Shown piece after piece: positions 17,029 to 26,332 of a stretch of 64,000 nt of DNA; position 1 is the first letter of the stretch, and the number at the start of each line of letters is the position of its first letter. The stretch lies in contig CALKNK010000043.1 in the NCBI GenBank assembly GCA_938091165.1, forward strand, positions 42,990 through 106,989, in the 5' to 3' direction. Source of the stretch: an uncultured Ilumatobacter sp. Lineage in GTDB: Bacteria; Actinomycetota; Acidimicrobiia; Acidimicrobiales; Ilumatobacteraceae. Under the pieces are notes generated by a model, which was not told the DNA's origin, did not search any database, and saw only the letters and a program-made list of their open reading frames with translations. The position numbers and the translations under genes are program-made.

Positions 17029-18687
17029 GTGAGCAGACCCGTAGATGCGACTACCACCGACAGCGCGAGAGGTTGGAACTTCGCTGACCTCTGGGAGGTC
17101 ATTGCCGCTCAACTCGGTGACGCACTCGCCCAACAGCAGGGCGACCGACAGATTACATGGGCAGAAATGAACCGCCGCGCTAACGGCGTAGCTCAGGCAT
17201 TGCTTGATGCTCCCAACGTCGCCGAGCAAGACAAGATCGCGCAGTACCTCTACAACTGTCCGGAGTACCTTGAGTCGACGTTCGCTGCATTCAAGGCCGG
17301 CTTCGCCACCGTCAACACCAACTACCGATACGCAGCGGACGAACTCGTCTACCTCTGGGACAACGGAGACGTCACTGCAGTCGTGTTCCACGGCACCTTC
17401 GTTGACCAGATCGAGGCAATCCGTCACCGAGTACCTCGGATCTCCACATGGCTGTGGGTTGACGATTCCTCCGGGCCCTGCCCTGACTGGGCAACGCCGT
17501 ACGAGACTGCGGCAGCATCGGGTACTGACGTCAACGTTGCTGGGCCGTGGGGCCGTTCCGGCGATCACCTCATGCTCTTGTACACCGGTGGGACCACGGG
17601 AATGCCGAAAGGCGTGATGTGGCGCCAGGACGACCTCTTCGGTGTATTGGATGCCAACAACCGCAAGCGCATGCCGCCCGAACAGGACCTCAATGCCATC
17701 GAGGAACGCGTGAGTCGACCAGGCCCACGCAATATGCCCGGAGCGCCGCTCATGCACGGCACCGGGCTCTTCAACGCGATCAGCAATCTGATGGTCGGCG
17801 GCAGCGTCACGACGATGACCGGCCGACACTTCGACCCAGCTGAGTTCCTCGACACCGTGCAGCAATACGGCGTCAACTCGACGTCGATCGTCGGTGATGC
17901 CTTCGCCAAACCGATTCTGCGCGCTCTTGACGCCGAACCCGACCGATGGGACATCTCATCGCTCAGAGTCATCGTGTCGTCCGGCGTGATGTGGTCCAAG
18001 GAAAGTAAAGACGGCCTGCTCCACCACAACAACCGGCTGATCATGGTCGATGCGCTGGGCTCGAGCGAGGCGATCGGCATGGCGACGAACACCACGACCT
18101 CCGAATCGAGTGGGAAGACCGCGAAGTTTGAACTCGGGCCAAACACTCGCGTGATCACCGACGAGGGAACGGACGTCGTGCCCGGCTCCGGCGAACTCGG
18201 CCGCGTCGCTCAGCGCGGGCGCACCCCGGTCGGCTACTACAAGGACGACGCCAAGTCGGCGCAGACGTTCGTGATGATCGATGGCGATCGATACTCGATT
18301 CCAGGCGACTATGCGACCGTTGAAGCCGATGCCACCGTCACGTTGCTCGGCCGTGGCAGTCAATGCATCAACACTGGCGGCGAGAAGGTGTACCCCGAAG
18401 AAGTTGAGGAGTGCCTGAAGCTGCACCCGTCAGTCGCCGACGCAGCCGTGGTTGGGCTTCCCGACGACAAGTGGGGCGAGGCGATCAACGCCCTCGTCGA
18501 GCCGCACGCTCACGCAACAATTGATGCAGCTGAACTCCGCAACCATGTCAAGGCCCATCTCGCCGCCTATAAAGCACCAAAAGCGGTCTTCACGATCGAC
18601 TCTGTCAGCCGCGCTGCCAACGGCAAACTCGACTACAAGGACCTCAAGCGCATCGCCACCGATTGCGCAGCTGAGCAGACACCATGA
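17029..18687 (+). CDS. Acyl-CoA synthetase (AMP-forming), FadD-like
   Basis: The 552-residue enzyme activates a carboxylic acid with ATP and CoA. It shows the phosphate-binding loop LLYTGGTTGMPKGVMW near residue 185, GSSEAIGMATN as adenine-binding region, the hinge LLGRGSQCINTGGEKVYPEE, and the C-terminal catalytic Lys in AANGKLDYKDLKR. The GTG at 17029 has TACCGT 8 bases upstream. It is divergent from the acyl-CoA-dehydrogenase-like gene. The overall pattern resembles the FadD group used for steroid side chains and odd fatty acids in actinobacteria, but substrate choice cannot be read from the sequence. Confidence 0.92.
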   Translation: MSRPVDATTTDSARGWNFADLWEVIAAQLGDALAQQQGDRQITWAEMNRRANGVAQALLDAPNVAEQDKIAQYLYNCPEYLESTFAAFKAGFATVNTNYRYAADELVYLWDNGDVTAVVFHGTFVDQIEAIRHRVPRISTWLWVDDSSGPCPDWATPYETAAASGTDVNVAGPWGRSGDHLMLLYTGGTTGMPKGVMWRQDDLFGVLDANNRKRMPPEQDLNAIEERVSRPGPRNMPGAPLMHGTGLFNAISNLMVGGSVTTMTGRHFDPAEFLDTVQQYGVNSTSIVGDAFAKPILRALDAEPDRWDISSLRVIVSSGVMWSKESKDGLLHHNNRLIMVDALGSSEAIGMATNTTTSESSGKTAKFELGPNTRVITDEGTDVVPGSGELGRVAQRGRTPVGYYKDDAKSAQTFVMIDGDRYSIPGDYATVEADATVTLLGRGSQCINTGGEKVYPEEVEECLKLHPSVADAAVVGLPDDKWGEAINALVEPHAHATIDAAELRNHVKAHLAAYKAPKAVFTIDSVSRAANGKLDYKDLKRIATDCAAEQTP

Positions 18688-18719
18688 CGCGGGCGGGCGG
18701 TCGCGCATAGCCTCAGCGA

Positions 18720-19475
18720 ATGGATCGAGTGACGGCATCCAACTTCACGTGGACCGACTACGCGGGCGCGCTGTTTGACCTCGACGGAGTGATCACGCCG
18801 ACCGCTGAGATTCATGAGCTCGCATGGGGCGAACTCTTCGCCGCCTACGACTTCACACAGGCCGATTACCTGCACCACGTTGACGGCAAGCCCCGCTACG
18901 ACGGTGTCCGTGACTTCCTCGCGTCACGCGGCGTCACTCTTGCCGAGGGAACACCCCACGATACGCCTGGCGATGAAAGTGTCTGCGCGATGGGCAACAG
19001 GAAAAACGAGCTGTTCAACATTATTCTTGAGCGCGACGGCATAGCGGCCTACCCCGGTTCTCAGGCCACTGTCGACTTGCTTGCCGAAGCGGACATTCCG
19101 AGTGCCGTCGTGTCGTCTTCGAAGAACGCCGTGCCCGTGCTCGCTGCTGCTGGTCTGAGTAGTCGTTTCGATGTGGTCGTTGATGGCACCGTTGTCGCCG
19201 ATAAGGGTTTGGCTGGCAAGCCAGCGCCCGACGGATATTTGCTCGGCGCCGAACGCCTTGGCGTCGAACCAACGCGGACAGTTGTGATCGAAGACGCAAC
19301 GTCGGGAGTCGCCGCTGGAAAGGCCGGCTGCTTCGCCGTAGTCATCGGTGTTGATCGTGGCGCAGGGGTCGAGGCGCTCCTCGACAGCGGCGCAACTTTT
19401 GTCGTCAACGACCTCAACGAACTCCTTCCGTGCGCCGATAACGATGCCGCCGCGATCAACGGCACCGCACGATGA
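18720..19475 (+). CDS. HAD-family beta-phosphoglucomutase-like hydrolase
   Basis: The 251-residue protein has HAD motif I FDLDGVITPTAEIHELAW, the cap-domain motif DGKPRYDGV, motif II VVSSSKN, motif III Lys in GKPAPDGYL and motif IV VIEDATSGV. The DGKPRYDG and VIEDATSG motifs are those of beta-phosphoglucomutases, which convert beta-glucose-1-phosphate to glucose-6-phosphate. The stop overlaps the start of the GH65 gene by four bases, and the pair mirrors Rv3400-Rv3401 of Mycobacterium tuberculosis. The mutase would use the beta-glucose-1-phosphate released by the neighbouring phosphorylase. TAGCCT lies 6 bases before the ATG. Confidence 0.88.
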   Translation: MDRVTASNFTWTDYAGALFDLDGVITPTAEIHELAWGELFAAYDFTQADYLHHVDGKPRYDGVRDFLASRGVTLAEGTPHDTPGDESVCAMGNRKNELFNIILERDGIAAYPGSQATVDLLAEADIPSAVVSSSKNAVPVLAAAGLSSRFDVVVDGTVVADKGLAGKPAPDGYLLGAERLGVEPTRTVVIEDATSGVAAGKAGCFAVVIGVDRGAGVEALLDSGATFVVNDLNELLPCADNDAAAINGTAR

Positions 19476-21841
19476 AGCACCGCCCCACTCCAACCGGGCT
19501 ACCCCAGCATCGGTTTCCCGTCGATCGCTGGCGGCTTGTCGAGACCAAATACGACGACACTGACCTCGGGGTCACCGAGTCGTTGTTCGCGTTGGGTAAC
19601 GGCTATCTCGGTATGCGCTCTAACCCTGAGGAAGGTCGTGACGCGCACAGCCACGGCACGTTCCTGAACGGCTTCCACGAAACCTGGGAAATCAAGCACG
19701 CAGAGGAGGCATACGGGTTTGCCACGACGGGCCAAACCATAGTCAACGTCCCCGACGGCAAGTTGATGAAGCTGTACGTGGATGACGAACCATTACTGCT
19801 CGGGACCGCAGATCTCGCAGAGTACGAGCGGTCAATTGACTTTCGCGAGGGCGTCCTGCGACGCGATCTGCTGTGGCGTACGCCGTCCGGCAACCGGGTA
19901 AAGGTGTCGTCGACTCGCCTCGTCAGCCTCGTCCATCGCCATCTTGCGATGGTGACAATCGAAATCACGCCACTTGACGCGCCCATCCCTATTGTCGTGT
20001 CATCGCAGCTCCTCAATCGCCAGGACGGTCAAGACGAGTACCACGTCCGCTCCGCAGCACTAGGTGAGGGCAAAGATCCCCGAAAAGCAAGCAAATTCAA
20101 TGAGCGTGTACTTGAGCCACAGCTACAGCAACGCGAAGAGGGCAGTGTTGTCCTCGGCTTCCGGTGCCGCAACAGCGGCATGACGCTGGCGTGCGGCTAT
20201 TGGAACCACGTTGACGCTGCATGCGAAACACGAATCGAAACGACACTTGCGAACGACCTTGCGAAATCGGTGATCACTGCGCTACCCGACGCAGGAGAAA
20301 CGGTGACGATCACCAAGTTTTTGTCCTACCACTCCTCTCGCGGTGTTCCGCCAGAGGAACTCGCCGATCGGTGTTCGCGCACATTACGTCGAGCCGCGGA
20401 CGAAGGTGGTGCACACCTCGTCGCCGAGCAAAGCCGGTGGCTCGGCGACTATTGGGCAGCGTCCGACATTGAGTTACAAGGCAACGACGGCGATCAACAG
20501 GCACTGCGTTGGAACCTCTTCCAGCTCGCCCAAGCGTCGGCGCGTACGCATGAACAGGGAATCGCTGCAAAGGCCGTCACTGCGGGAGGCTATGACGGTC
20601 ATTACTTCTGGGACACCGAGGTATACGTCACCCCGTTTCTTGCGTACAACAACCCTGAAGCGGCCCGCAAAGTGATGCGTTTCCGTTGGAAGATGCTCGA
20701 TGCTGCCCGCCGACGCGCCACGATGCTCAGCGAACGCGGCGCCCTGTACCCCTGGCGGACGATCAATGGTGAAGAGGCGTCTGCATATTATGCGGCTGGC
20801 ACGGCGCAGTATCACATTAACGCCGCGATCGTTTTCGCTCTGCGCCGCTATCTCGACGCCACCGGCGACGTCGAATTCCTCGCGCACGAGGGAGCTGAAA
20901 TGTTGATCGAGACCGCGCGTCTTTGGGCCGACCTCGGCTTCTACGCAACCAATAGCTCAGAAAGCTTCCACATTCACCGAGTGACAGGGCCCGACGAGTA
21001 CACGACAGTCGTCAACGACAACACGTACACCAATGTGATGGCGCGTTTTAATCTGCGCTACGCGGCTCGAACCGTGCGCTTCCTTGCCGAGTGGAATCCC
21101 GAGCAATTTGCGCGTGTGCAGCGTTCAACGGGACTCGACATCAGTGAGCTTGACGAGTGGGATGCTGCGGCAGATGCGATGTACATCCCATTCGATAATG
21201 ATCTCGAAATTCACCCGCAAGACGCTGAGTTCCTCGAACTCGAACCGTGGGATTGGGACGGAGTTGCCGCCGACAAGTATCCGCTTTTACTGAATTATCA
21301 CCCTCTGGTGATCTACCGGCATCAAGTCTTAAAGCAGGCCGACGTCGTGTTGGCGATGTTCCTCCGTGGCGAACACTTTTCTGAAGAGCAGAGGCGACGA
21401 AACTTTGACTACTACGACCCAATCACCACGGGGGACTCCTCGTTGTCGGCATGCGTGCAGTCAATTGTCGCGGCCGGGGTTGGGTACGAAGATCTTGCTG
21501 TCGACTACTTCCGTCAGGCTCTGTATCTCGATCTGTGTGACTTGCATGCAAATACCGCTGACGGTGTCCACATCGCGTCTGCAGGCGGAGTGTGGGCGGG
21601 AATTGTTTACGGGTTCGCCGGGATGGTTGAACGCGGCGACTGTATGGAGTTTGCGCCGCGTCTGCCTGCGGTCTGGAAATCGGTCACGTTTCATCTGACC
21701 CGACATGGGTCGCGCGTGCGTGTCGCACTCGATCATGGCGGGTGCACGCTGACATTGACAGAAGGCCTTGGGGTGCCGGTCGGCGTAGGAGACCAAATTC
21801 ATGTCGTCACTGCCGGAGAGCCGCTGCGCATTGACCGCTGA
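19472..21841 (+). CDS. Glycoside hydrolase family 65 disaccharide phosphorylase-like enzyme
   Basis: GH65 enzymes mostly split alpha-glucosides such as maltose, trehalose or kojibiose with phosphate, yielding beta-glucose-1-phosphate. The 789-residue protein has the N-terminal beta-sandwich, then the (alpha/alpha)6 barrel with GGYDGHYFWDTEVYVTPF, the catalytic acid Glu in HRVTGPDEYTTVVNDN (about residue 508) and TGDSSLSACVQSIVAA (about 653 to 668) where the phosphate-binding residues lie. Its length is like Rv3401. The ATG overlaps the stop of the phosphoglucomutase-like gene, so the two are coupled. Which disaccharide is used cannot be told; a kojibiose-, maltose- or trehalose-type phosphorylase is likely. 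No sugar transporter is adjacent. Confidence 0.88.
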   Translation: MKHRPTPTGLPQHRFPVDRWRLVETKYDDTDLGVTESLFALGNGYLGMRSNPEEGRDAHSHGTFLNGFHETWEIKHAEEAYGFATTGQTIVNVPDGKLMKLYVDDEPLLLGTADLAEYERSIDFREGVLRRDLLWRTPSGNRVKVSSTRLVSLVHRHLAMVTIEITPLDAPIPIVVSSQLLNRQDGQDEYHVRSAALGEGKDPRKASKFNERVLEPQLQQREEGSVVLGFRCRNSGMTLACGYWNHVDAACETRIETTLANDLAKSVITALPDAGETVTITKFLSYHSSRGVPPEELADRCSRTLRRAADEGGAHLVAEQSRWLGDYWAASDIELQGNDGDQQALRWNLFQLAQASARTHEQGIAAKAVTAGGYDGHYFWDTEVYVTPFLAYNNPEAARKVMRFRWKMLDAARRRATMLSERGALYPWRTINGEEASAYYAAGTAQYHINAAIVFALRRYLDATGDVEFLAHEGAEMLIETARLWADLGFYATNSSESFHIHRVTGPDEYTTVVNDNTYTNVMARFNLRYAARTVRFLAEWNPEQFARVQRSTGLDISELDEWDAAADAMYIPFDNDLEIHPQDAEFLELEPWDWDGVAADKYPLLLNYHPLVIYRHQVLKQADVVLAMFLRGEHFSEEQRRRNFDYYDPITTGDSSLSACVQSIVAAGVGYEDLAVDYFRQALYLDLCDLHANTADGVHIASAGGVWAGIVYGFAGMVERGDCMEFAPRLPAVWKSVTFHLTRHGSRVRVALDHGGCTLTLTEGLGVPVGVGDQIHVVTAGEPLRIDR

Positions 21842-21856
21842 ACAGCGTGCGTTGGT

Positions 21857-22402
21857 TCAGTTCAGTAGGTTCCCAACCTCGTACGATCGTTGGGAAAAAC
21901 CTTTACGCAGTTCGAAGTCGGCCACAGTGAGGAACATCTCGTAGCGATCGCCTGAAGCTGCATCAGAAATCTCACAGCGGAGCCGATCGTCGACCAGAAC
22001 GGTGCTTTCGTCAGGGCATTGGACGTCGGAGGGGGCGATGACCACGCCAATTTCCTCGCCAAGGACATCAGCCGCCTCAGTTTCAACGGCAGACATCTCG
22101 CTTGCAACGATGATGTTCGAAGGAGCAACAAAGATCGAATCGTCAGGGTCGATCACGCCCTCGAATGTCACTGTTTCACCAGCTTCGGTCATTGCAGTGC
22201 ACGAAAAAGGCGTTCCAACCTCGCCATCAGCGGGGGCTGTGCAGGCAGCGTCGGCGAAGACGAAACCGACTTGCTCGCCTATTACTTCCTCAATCAGCAC
22301 CTCGCCGGCCCGCTCAGGAGGCGTGCCCGACGACAACGAGCAGCTTGCCAGGACAGCAGTGAGTCCGGCGACCAACGCGAGGTTCTGTGACTTCATATTC
22401 AT
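21857..22402 (-). CDS. Lipoprotein with two DUF4333-like domains
   Basis: The 181-residue product begins with a signal peptide and lipobox LASC (Cys about residue 21), so it should be lipid-anchored on the outer face of the membrane. The mature part has two related units of about 70 residues, each with a Cys pair and the pattern of a helix followed by C-x-n-FxC (AACTAPADGEVGTPFSC and VQCPDESTVLVDDRLRC), matching the actinobacterial DUF4333 domain. Function is unknown for the family. It converges on the GH65 gene with only 15 bases between stops. The start could be either of two close ATG codons (22402 or 22396). Confidence 0.75.
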   Translation of the reverse strand: MNMKSQNLALVAGLTAVLASCSLSSGTPPERAGEVLIEEVIGEQVGFVFADAACTAPADGEVGTPFSCTAMTEAGETVTFEGVIDPDDSIFVAPSNIIVASEMSAVETEAADVLGEEIGVVIAPSDVQCPDESTVLVDDRLRCEISDAASGDRYEMFLTVADFELRKGFSQRSYEVGNLLN

Positions 22403-22517
22403 AAGTTGAACACATTTCTATCGCCTGCGATCACACTGTTGGATCTTGACGCGCCGATTGGAGTGTCGTGCTCCGCGGATTTCGGTGCCTTCATACCCGC
22501 CGGTAACATCGGTTCCC

Positions 22518-23414
22518 ATGACAGATCTTGGTTTCGACGGCAAAGTAGCGATCATCACCGGTGCCGGGGGCGGGCTCGGTAAACAGCACGCCCTGATGAT
22601 GGCAGCGCGAGGCGCTCTCATCGTGGTCAACGATCTTGGCGGCTCGGTTGATGGGTCAGGCAGCGACAAAGGCGCCGCGCAGCTCGTCGTCGACGAGATC
22701 ACCGCATCGGGCGGCGAAGCAACCGCAAACACCGACTCGGTTGCCACGCCTGAGGGAGGCGACAGCATCGTCAAGACTGCCGTCGACGCATATGGCAAGG
22801 TCGACATTGTCATCAACAACGCCGGCATTTTGCGAGACAAATCGTTTCACAACATGGGGCCGGACCTCGTCGACCCCGTCCTCGACGTGCATTTGCGTGG
22901 CGCTTTCAACGTCACCGGCCCTGCTTGGAAACTGATGCGCGAGCAGGGCTATGGCCGCATCGTGTCGACCTCGTCGGCCGCTGGCATCTTCGGCAACTTC
23001 GGACAAGCCAACTACGGCGCCGCCAAGATGGGCCTTGTAGGTTTCACCAACGTACTCGCCGTTGAAGGCGCCAAGTACAACGTCAAGGCCAATGCCATTG
23101 CACCGCTCGCCTTCACTCGCATGACCGAGGACCTGCTCGGTCCACTCGGCGAGAAGCTACAGCCGGAATTGGTTTCGCCACTCGTCACCTACCTGAGCCA
23201 CGAGTCGTGCGACTCCACTGGACGCGTGTACTCCGTTGGCGGCGGGCGTGTCGCTGAGGTCTTCATTGCCGAATGTCAGGGGTACACGAGCAACGAGCTC
23301 ACACCTGAAAGCCTGCGCGACAACTGGGACACCGTGACTGATCAGGCGGGTTACGAAGTCCCGGCCGCTATTGCCGAAGAAACAGCGATGTTCCTGAAAG
23401 CCCTCAAGGACTGA
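22518..23414 (+). CDS. Short-chain dehydrogenase, MFE-2-like
   Basis: This 298-residue SDR has TGAGGGLGKQHA for cofactor binding, NNAGILRDKSF and the catalytic YxxxK in ANYGAAKMGLVGF. As in the SDR at 2468-3373, the SSAAGIFGNFGQANYGAAK stretch and a long C-terminal tail place it with the (3R)-hydroxyacyl-CoA dehydrogenase part of multifunctional enzyme 2. The frame is open from 22446, but the ATG at 22518 matches the family N-terminus and has TAACAT 8 bases upstream. No hydratase partner is adjacent, so it may share the MaoC protein encoded near the left end or another one. Confidence 0.87.
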   Translation: MTDLGFDGKVAIITGAGGGLGKQHALMMAARGALIVVNDLGGSVDGSGSDKGAAQLVVDEITASGGEATANTDSVATPEGGDSIVKTAVDAYGKVDIVINNAGILRDKSFHNMGPDLVDPVLDVHLRGAFNVTGPAWKLMREQGYGRIVSTSSAAGIFGNFGQANYGAAKMGLVGFTNVLAVEGAKYNVKANAIAPLAFTRMTEDLLGPLGEKLQPELVSPLVTYLSHESCDSTGRVYSVGGGRVAEVFIAECQGYTSNELTPESLRDNWDTVTDQAGYEVPAAIAEETAMFLKALKD

Positions 23415-23518
23415 CCTCGGCGCCGAACTACTAAAGGCATGTGGACGCTGCGCTCCTTGTTCGCCTACTGCGAATACTGTCGGCGCGTTTACGGGCCCGG
23501 TTCTGACATGCTGGAGGC

Positions 23519-23785
23519 GTGAGCGACTCTGACTTCGATGACCAACCTTCTCGCAATGGCCGCAACGGGCCCGGCCTGTTTCTCATCCTCACCATCGTCG
23601 TTGCCGTTATCACGGCGGTGTTCGTCGCACAGAACCGCGATCAGATCGAGATCAAGTTCCTCTTCTTTGATTTCTCAAGCCGTATCTGGACCGCTATTGC
23701 GATGGCCATCGGGCTGGGCATTTTGCTCGACCGGTTGGTCATCGGCTGGTGGCGCCGCGCCCGCAAACGCAAGAACGACGACTGA
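23519..23785 (+). CDS. Small LapA-domain (DUF1049) membrane protein
   Basis: The 88-residue protein has two transmembrane helices (about residues 20 to 39 and 56 to 74) separated by QNRDQIEIKFLFFDFSS, which is the LapA/DUF1049 motif, and ends in a very basic tail RRARKRKNDD. Proteins of this type are inner-membrane factors, linked to lipopolysaccharide assembly in Gram-negative bacteria, with unknown role in actinobacteria. The GTG start follows GGAGG by one base, which is too close for a normal ribosome site; TGACAT 9 bases upstream may be the promoter instead. Confidence 0.8.
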   Translation: MSDSDFDDQPSRNGRNGPGLFLILTIVVAVITAVFVAQNRDQIEIKFLFFDFSSRIWTAIAMAIGLGILLDRLVIGWWRRARKRKNDD

Positions 23786-23874
23786 CATTTGAATAGAAGC
23801 GGCCTTTGTCTCGCCATATTGCTAAGAAACGACAGAATTAGCGGAGGCGAGGATCATCCAGCGATGATGTCGTC

Positions 23875-24702
23875 GTGCGGGTCGAATCTTCTGATGGTGT
23901 CAACGTTGCAGTCCACGACTTCGGAGGCATCGGTCCGAGATTGTTGTTCAGCCACGCGACCGGATTCCACGCTCACTGCTATGAGCCAATCGCAAAGCGA
24001 CTGAGCAACGAATTCACTTCGTTCGGTCTCGACCACCGAGGACACGGCGCTACGCCACGTCCACCCGACTGGAAGGTCGACTGGGATTGTTACGGCGACG
24101 ACGCCACCGTCGCTGCAAAAGCGCTTGCTCTGGAGGAGGGCCTGGTGGCCTTCGGTCACTCCATGGGCGGCGCCAGCCTCGTGATGGCAGCACTGCGCAA
24201 TCCGGAGCTGTTTGATGTGATCGTGGCTTTCGAGCCGATAATTTTTCCACAGATTATGGGGCGGCCTGGCGACGACCCATCACCAATGGTTGCCGCCGCA
24301 CGGAATCGGCGAGACACCTTCGACTCGTTCGAGGCTGCAATCAGCAACTACGCCTCGAAACCTCCCATGATGTTCTTTGAGCCAGAGATCCTGCGCGCAT
24401 ACGTCGAGTACGGATTTGAGCCGATGGACTCGGGCATCACGCTGCGCTGCGCACCAGAACACGAAGCGCGCACCTTTGAGATGGGAGCGACGCATGACCT
24501 TTTCGAGCGACTCCCCGAAATTGAGACACGCGTCGTCGTGGTGTCCGGCAAGGTCGACATCGAACGCAGCCCGGCAGGTATCGCCAAACGGGTCGCCGAA
24601 CGGCTGCCCAACGGCACCTACATCGAACTCACAGCCGGCAACCACCTCAGCCCGTTCATCGACCCAGACGAAACTGCCGATCTGATTCGTTCCGTCATCT
24701 GA
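23875..24702 (+). CDS. Alpha/beta hydrolase
   Basis: The 275-residue protein has the alpha/beta hydrolase fold with the oxyanion region LLFSHATGFHAHCYEP, LDHRGHGATPRP, the nucleophile elbow GHSMGG (Ser about residue 98) and the catalytic His in AGNHLSPFIDPDE. There is no signal peptide, so it acts in the cytoplasm. Substrates of such proteins range from esters to lactones and epoxides, and the sequence does not decide between them. The GTG at 23875 is the first start that fits the family; no Shine-Dalgarno site is visible. Confidence 0.85.
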   Translation: MRVESSDGVNVAVHDFGGIGPRLLFSHATGFHAHCYEPIAKRLSNEFTSFGLDHRGHGATPRPPDWKVDWDCYGDDATVAAKALALEEGLVAFGHSMGGASLVMAALRNPELFDVIVAFEPIIFPQIMGRPGDDPSPMVAAARNRRDTFDSFEAAISNYASKPPMMFFEPEILRAYVEYGFEPMDSGITLRCAPEHEARTFEMGATHDLFERLPEIETRVVVVSGKVDIERSPAGIAKRVAERLPNGTYIELTAGNHLSPFIDPDETADLIRSVI

Positions 24703-24814
24703 CGTTTCGCTCTTCACCCAGGGCTTGTGGAACTTTCACCAGCAATCCACGGCAGCCTGTTCCCGGACCGCCAGCACCCGGACTCTGTGTGCGCTCATCG
24801 GTATGGTGGCCATC

Positions 24815-25693
24815 ATGACCGAGATTGCCGCTGACACCGACATACCGGCGTACACCGTGCCGATGACGTTGTCCCCCTCACGAGTCAGCTCATTTACGTC
24901 ATGTCCAATGCAGTTCCGTTTCTCGTCCATTCAGAAGCTTCCCGAACCGCCCGGGGTCGCCACGACCAAGGGCACCATTGTTCATCGAGCGCTCGAACTG
25001 CTCTTCGTCCGCCCGACAACTGACCGCACCCCAGCGTCACTTGCCGTTGACCTTGCCGCAGCTCTGGCCGAATACTCGACGCACCCCGATTACATCGGCC
25101 TGCACCTCGATGCTGCGGCAGCAGCATCGTTCCGCTCCGAGTGCGAGACACTGATCGAAAAGTACTTTGCGATGGAAGACCCGACTGCGGTCCGGGAAAT
25201 CGGACTCGAGCTCTGGATGACCGCCGATGTCGACAACCTGCAGTTACGCGGCATCATCGACCGGCTCGAACTCGACGACCATGGCGGCTTGGTCGTCACC
25301 GACTACAAAACCGGCCGAGCTCCGTCTGGTCGGTTCGAGCAAAAGAGCCTTGCTGGCGTCCATTTCTATGCTTTCCTCTGCGAGCAAGTTTTCGGTGTCA
25401 TCCCGTCGAAGATTCGACTGATGTACCTCAAGTCAGGTGAAACAATCGAGACCGTCCCCACCCCACAATCAGTCAAGTTCATCACCACCCGCACAAAGGC
25501 CGTCTGGTCAGCAGTCGAGCGAGCCTGCGCCACGGGTGATTTTCGGCCCAATCAAAGCACCCTGTGCAATTGGTGCTCCTTTAAGCGGTGGTGCCCAGCG
25601 TTCGACGGCGACCCTGACCTGGCCGAAGTGGAAGCTCGTGCCACCTACGACGCACTCCTAGCGCCGCAAACGCTCAGCGCTACTTCGCCATGA
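24815..25693 (+). CDS. Stand-alone RecB-family PD-(D/E)XK nuclease with Fe-S cysteines
   Basis: From the ATG at 24815 (TATGGT 7 bases upstream) the 292-residue protein begins LSPSRVSSFTSCPMQFRF, the typical entry of the RecB/AddB/Cas4 nuclease group. It has GTIVHRALELLF (motif with conserved His), GIIDRLELDDHG and VTDYKTGRAPSG (the PD-(D/E)XK core Asp and Lys), and a C-terminal cysteine set CNWCSFKRWC, which with the early Cys would hold a 4Fe-4S cluster as in AddB and Cas4. No cas, recB helicase or addA gene is near. The stop overlaps the PAP2 start (ATGA). A DNA repair or end-processing role is likely. Confidence 0.88.
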   Translation: MTEIAADTDIPAYTVPMTLSPSRVSSFTSCPMQFRFSSIQKLPEPPGVATTKGTIVHRALELLFVRPTTDRTPASLAVDLAAALAEYSTHPDYIGLHLDAAAAASFRSECETLIEKYFAMEDPTAVREIGLELWMTADVDNLQLRGIIDRLELDDHGGLVVTDYKTGRAPSGRFEQKSLAGVHFYAFLCEQVFGVIPSKIRLMYLKSGETIETVPTPQSVKFITTRTKAVWSAVERACATGDFRPNQSTLCNWCSFKRWCPAFDGDPDLAEVEARATYDALLAPQTLSATSP

Positions 25694-26271
25694 CCGACAC
25701 TCTCAGCAACGACCCAGAGGTTCCCGGCCAGGGTGCCTTCGGTCCCACCGTCGATGCCTTCGATCGCCGAATCGACGAACTCCTTGACCAACTACGCGGC
25801 AACCCCGTTGCCGACAAGCTGTTCACTACCGCGAGCCATGTCGGCGAGTTCAGTATGGTCTGGCATGCCATCAGTCTGGGTCGAGGCCTCGCCAAGGGCC
25901 GGTATGACCAAGTCCTCCTCCTTGCGATCTTGATCGGCGCCGAAAGCCTCGTAGTCAACCAAGGCGTTAAGCGATTGTTCAAGCGCACACGGCCGACCAC
26001 CGACGGCGAAGACGGCCTCAAGGTACGCCGGCCAATGACGTCGTCTTTCCCCAGTGGGCACTCCAGTGCCGCTGCCTTTGCCGCCACGATGCTCTCTACA
26101 TGGGACGGCAAAGGACTTGGTGGTGTCTGGTTCAGTGTCGCCAGCATCGTCGGCGTTAGCCGCGCCTACGTCCGCATTCATCATGGCTCCGACGTAGTCG
26201 GCGGATTCGTCGTTGGCACGCTGCTCGGCTTCCTTGGGCGCCGAGTCGCCCGGAAGTTGCTTCGCGCCTGA
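25690..26271 (+). CDS. PAP2-family lipid phosphatase
   Basis: The 193-residue protein shows the three phosphatase motifs: KRLFKRTRP, SFPSGHSSAAAF and SRAYVRIHHGSDVVGG, with all catalytic residues (Lys, Arg, the two His, Arg, Asp) present. Two or three hydrophobic helices flank these motifs, consistent with a membrane enzyme acting on phosphatidic acid or polyprenyl phosphates. It is translationally coupled to the RecB-like nuclease by a four-base overlap, an unusual pairing. The downstream WS/DGAT gene is 61 bases away and might use the diacylglycerol this enzyme could release. Confidence 0.88.
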   Translation: MTDTLSNDPEVPGQGAFGPTVDAFDRRIDELLDQLRGNPVADKLFTTASHVGEFSMVWHAISLGRGLAKGRYDQVLLLAILIGAESLVVNQGVKRLFKRTRPTTDGEDGLKVRRPMTSSFPSGHSSAAAFAATMLSTWDGKGLGGVWFSVASIVGVSRAYVRIHHGSDVVGGFVVGTLLGFLGRRVARKLLRA

Positions 26272-26332
26272 TCCGTAGCGCTGCTGGCGATCCTCCACCG
26301 CCCTCGTCGTCGGCCCTCTACCCTGATCACCA

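Noticed and set aside
17014..17865. Reverse open frame of 283 codons in the acyl-CoA synthetase gene
   Set aside because: Antisense shadow of a gene with full adenylation motifs.
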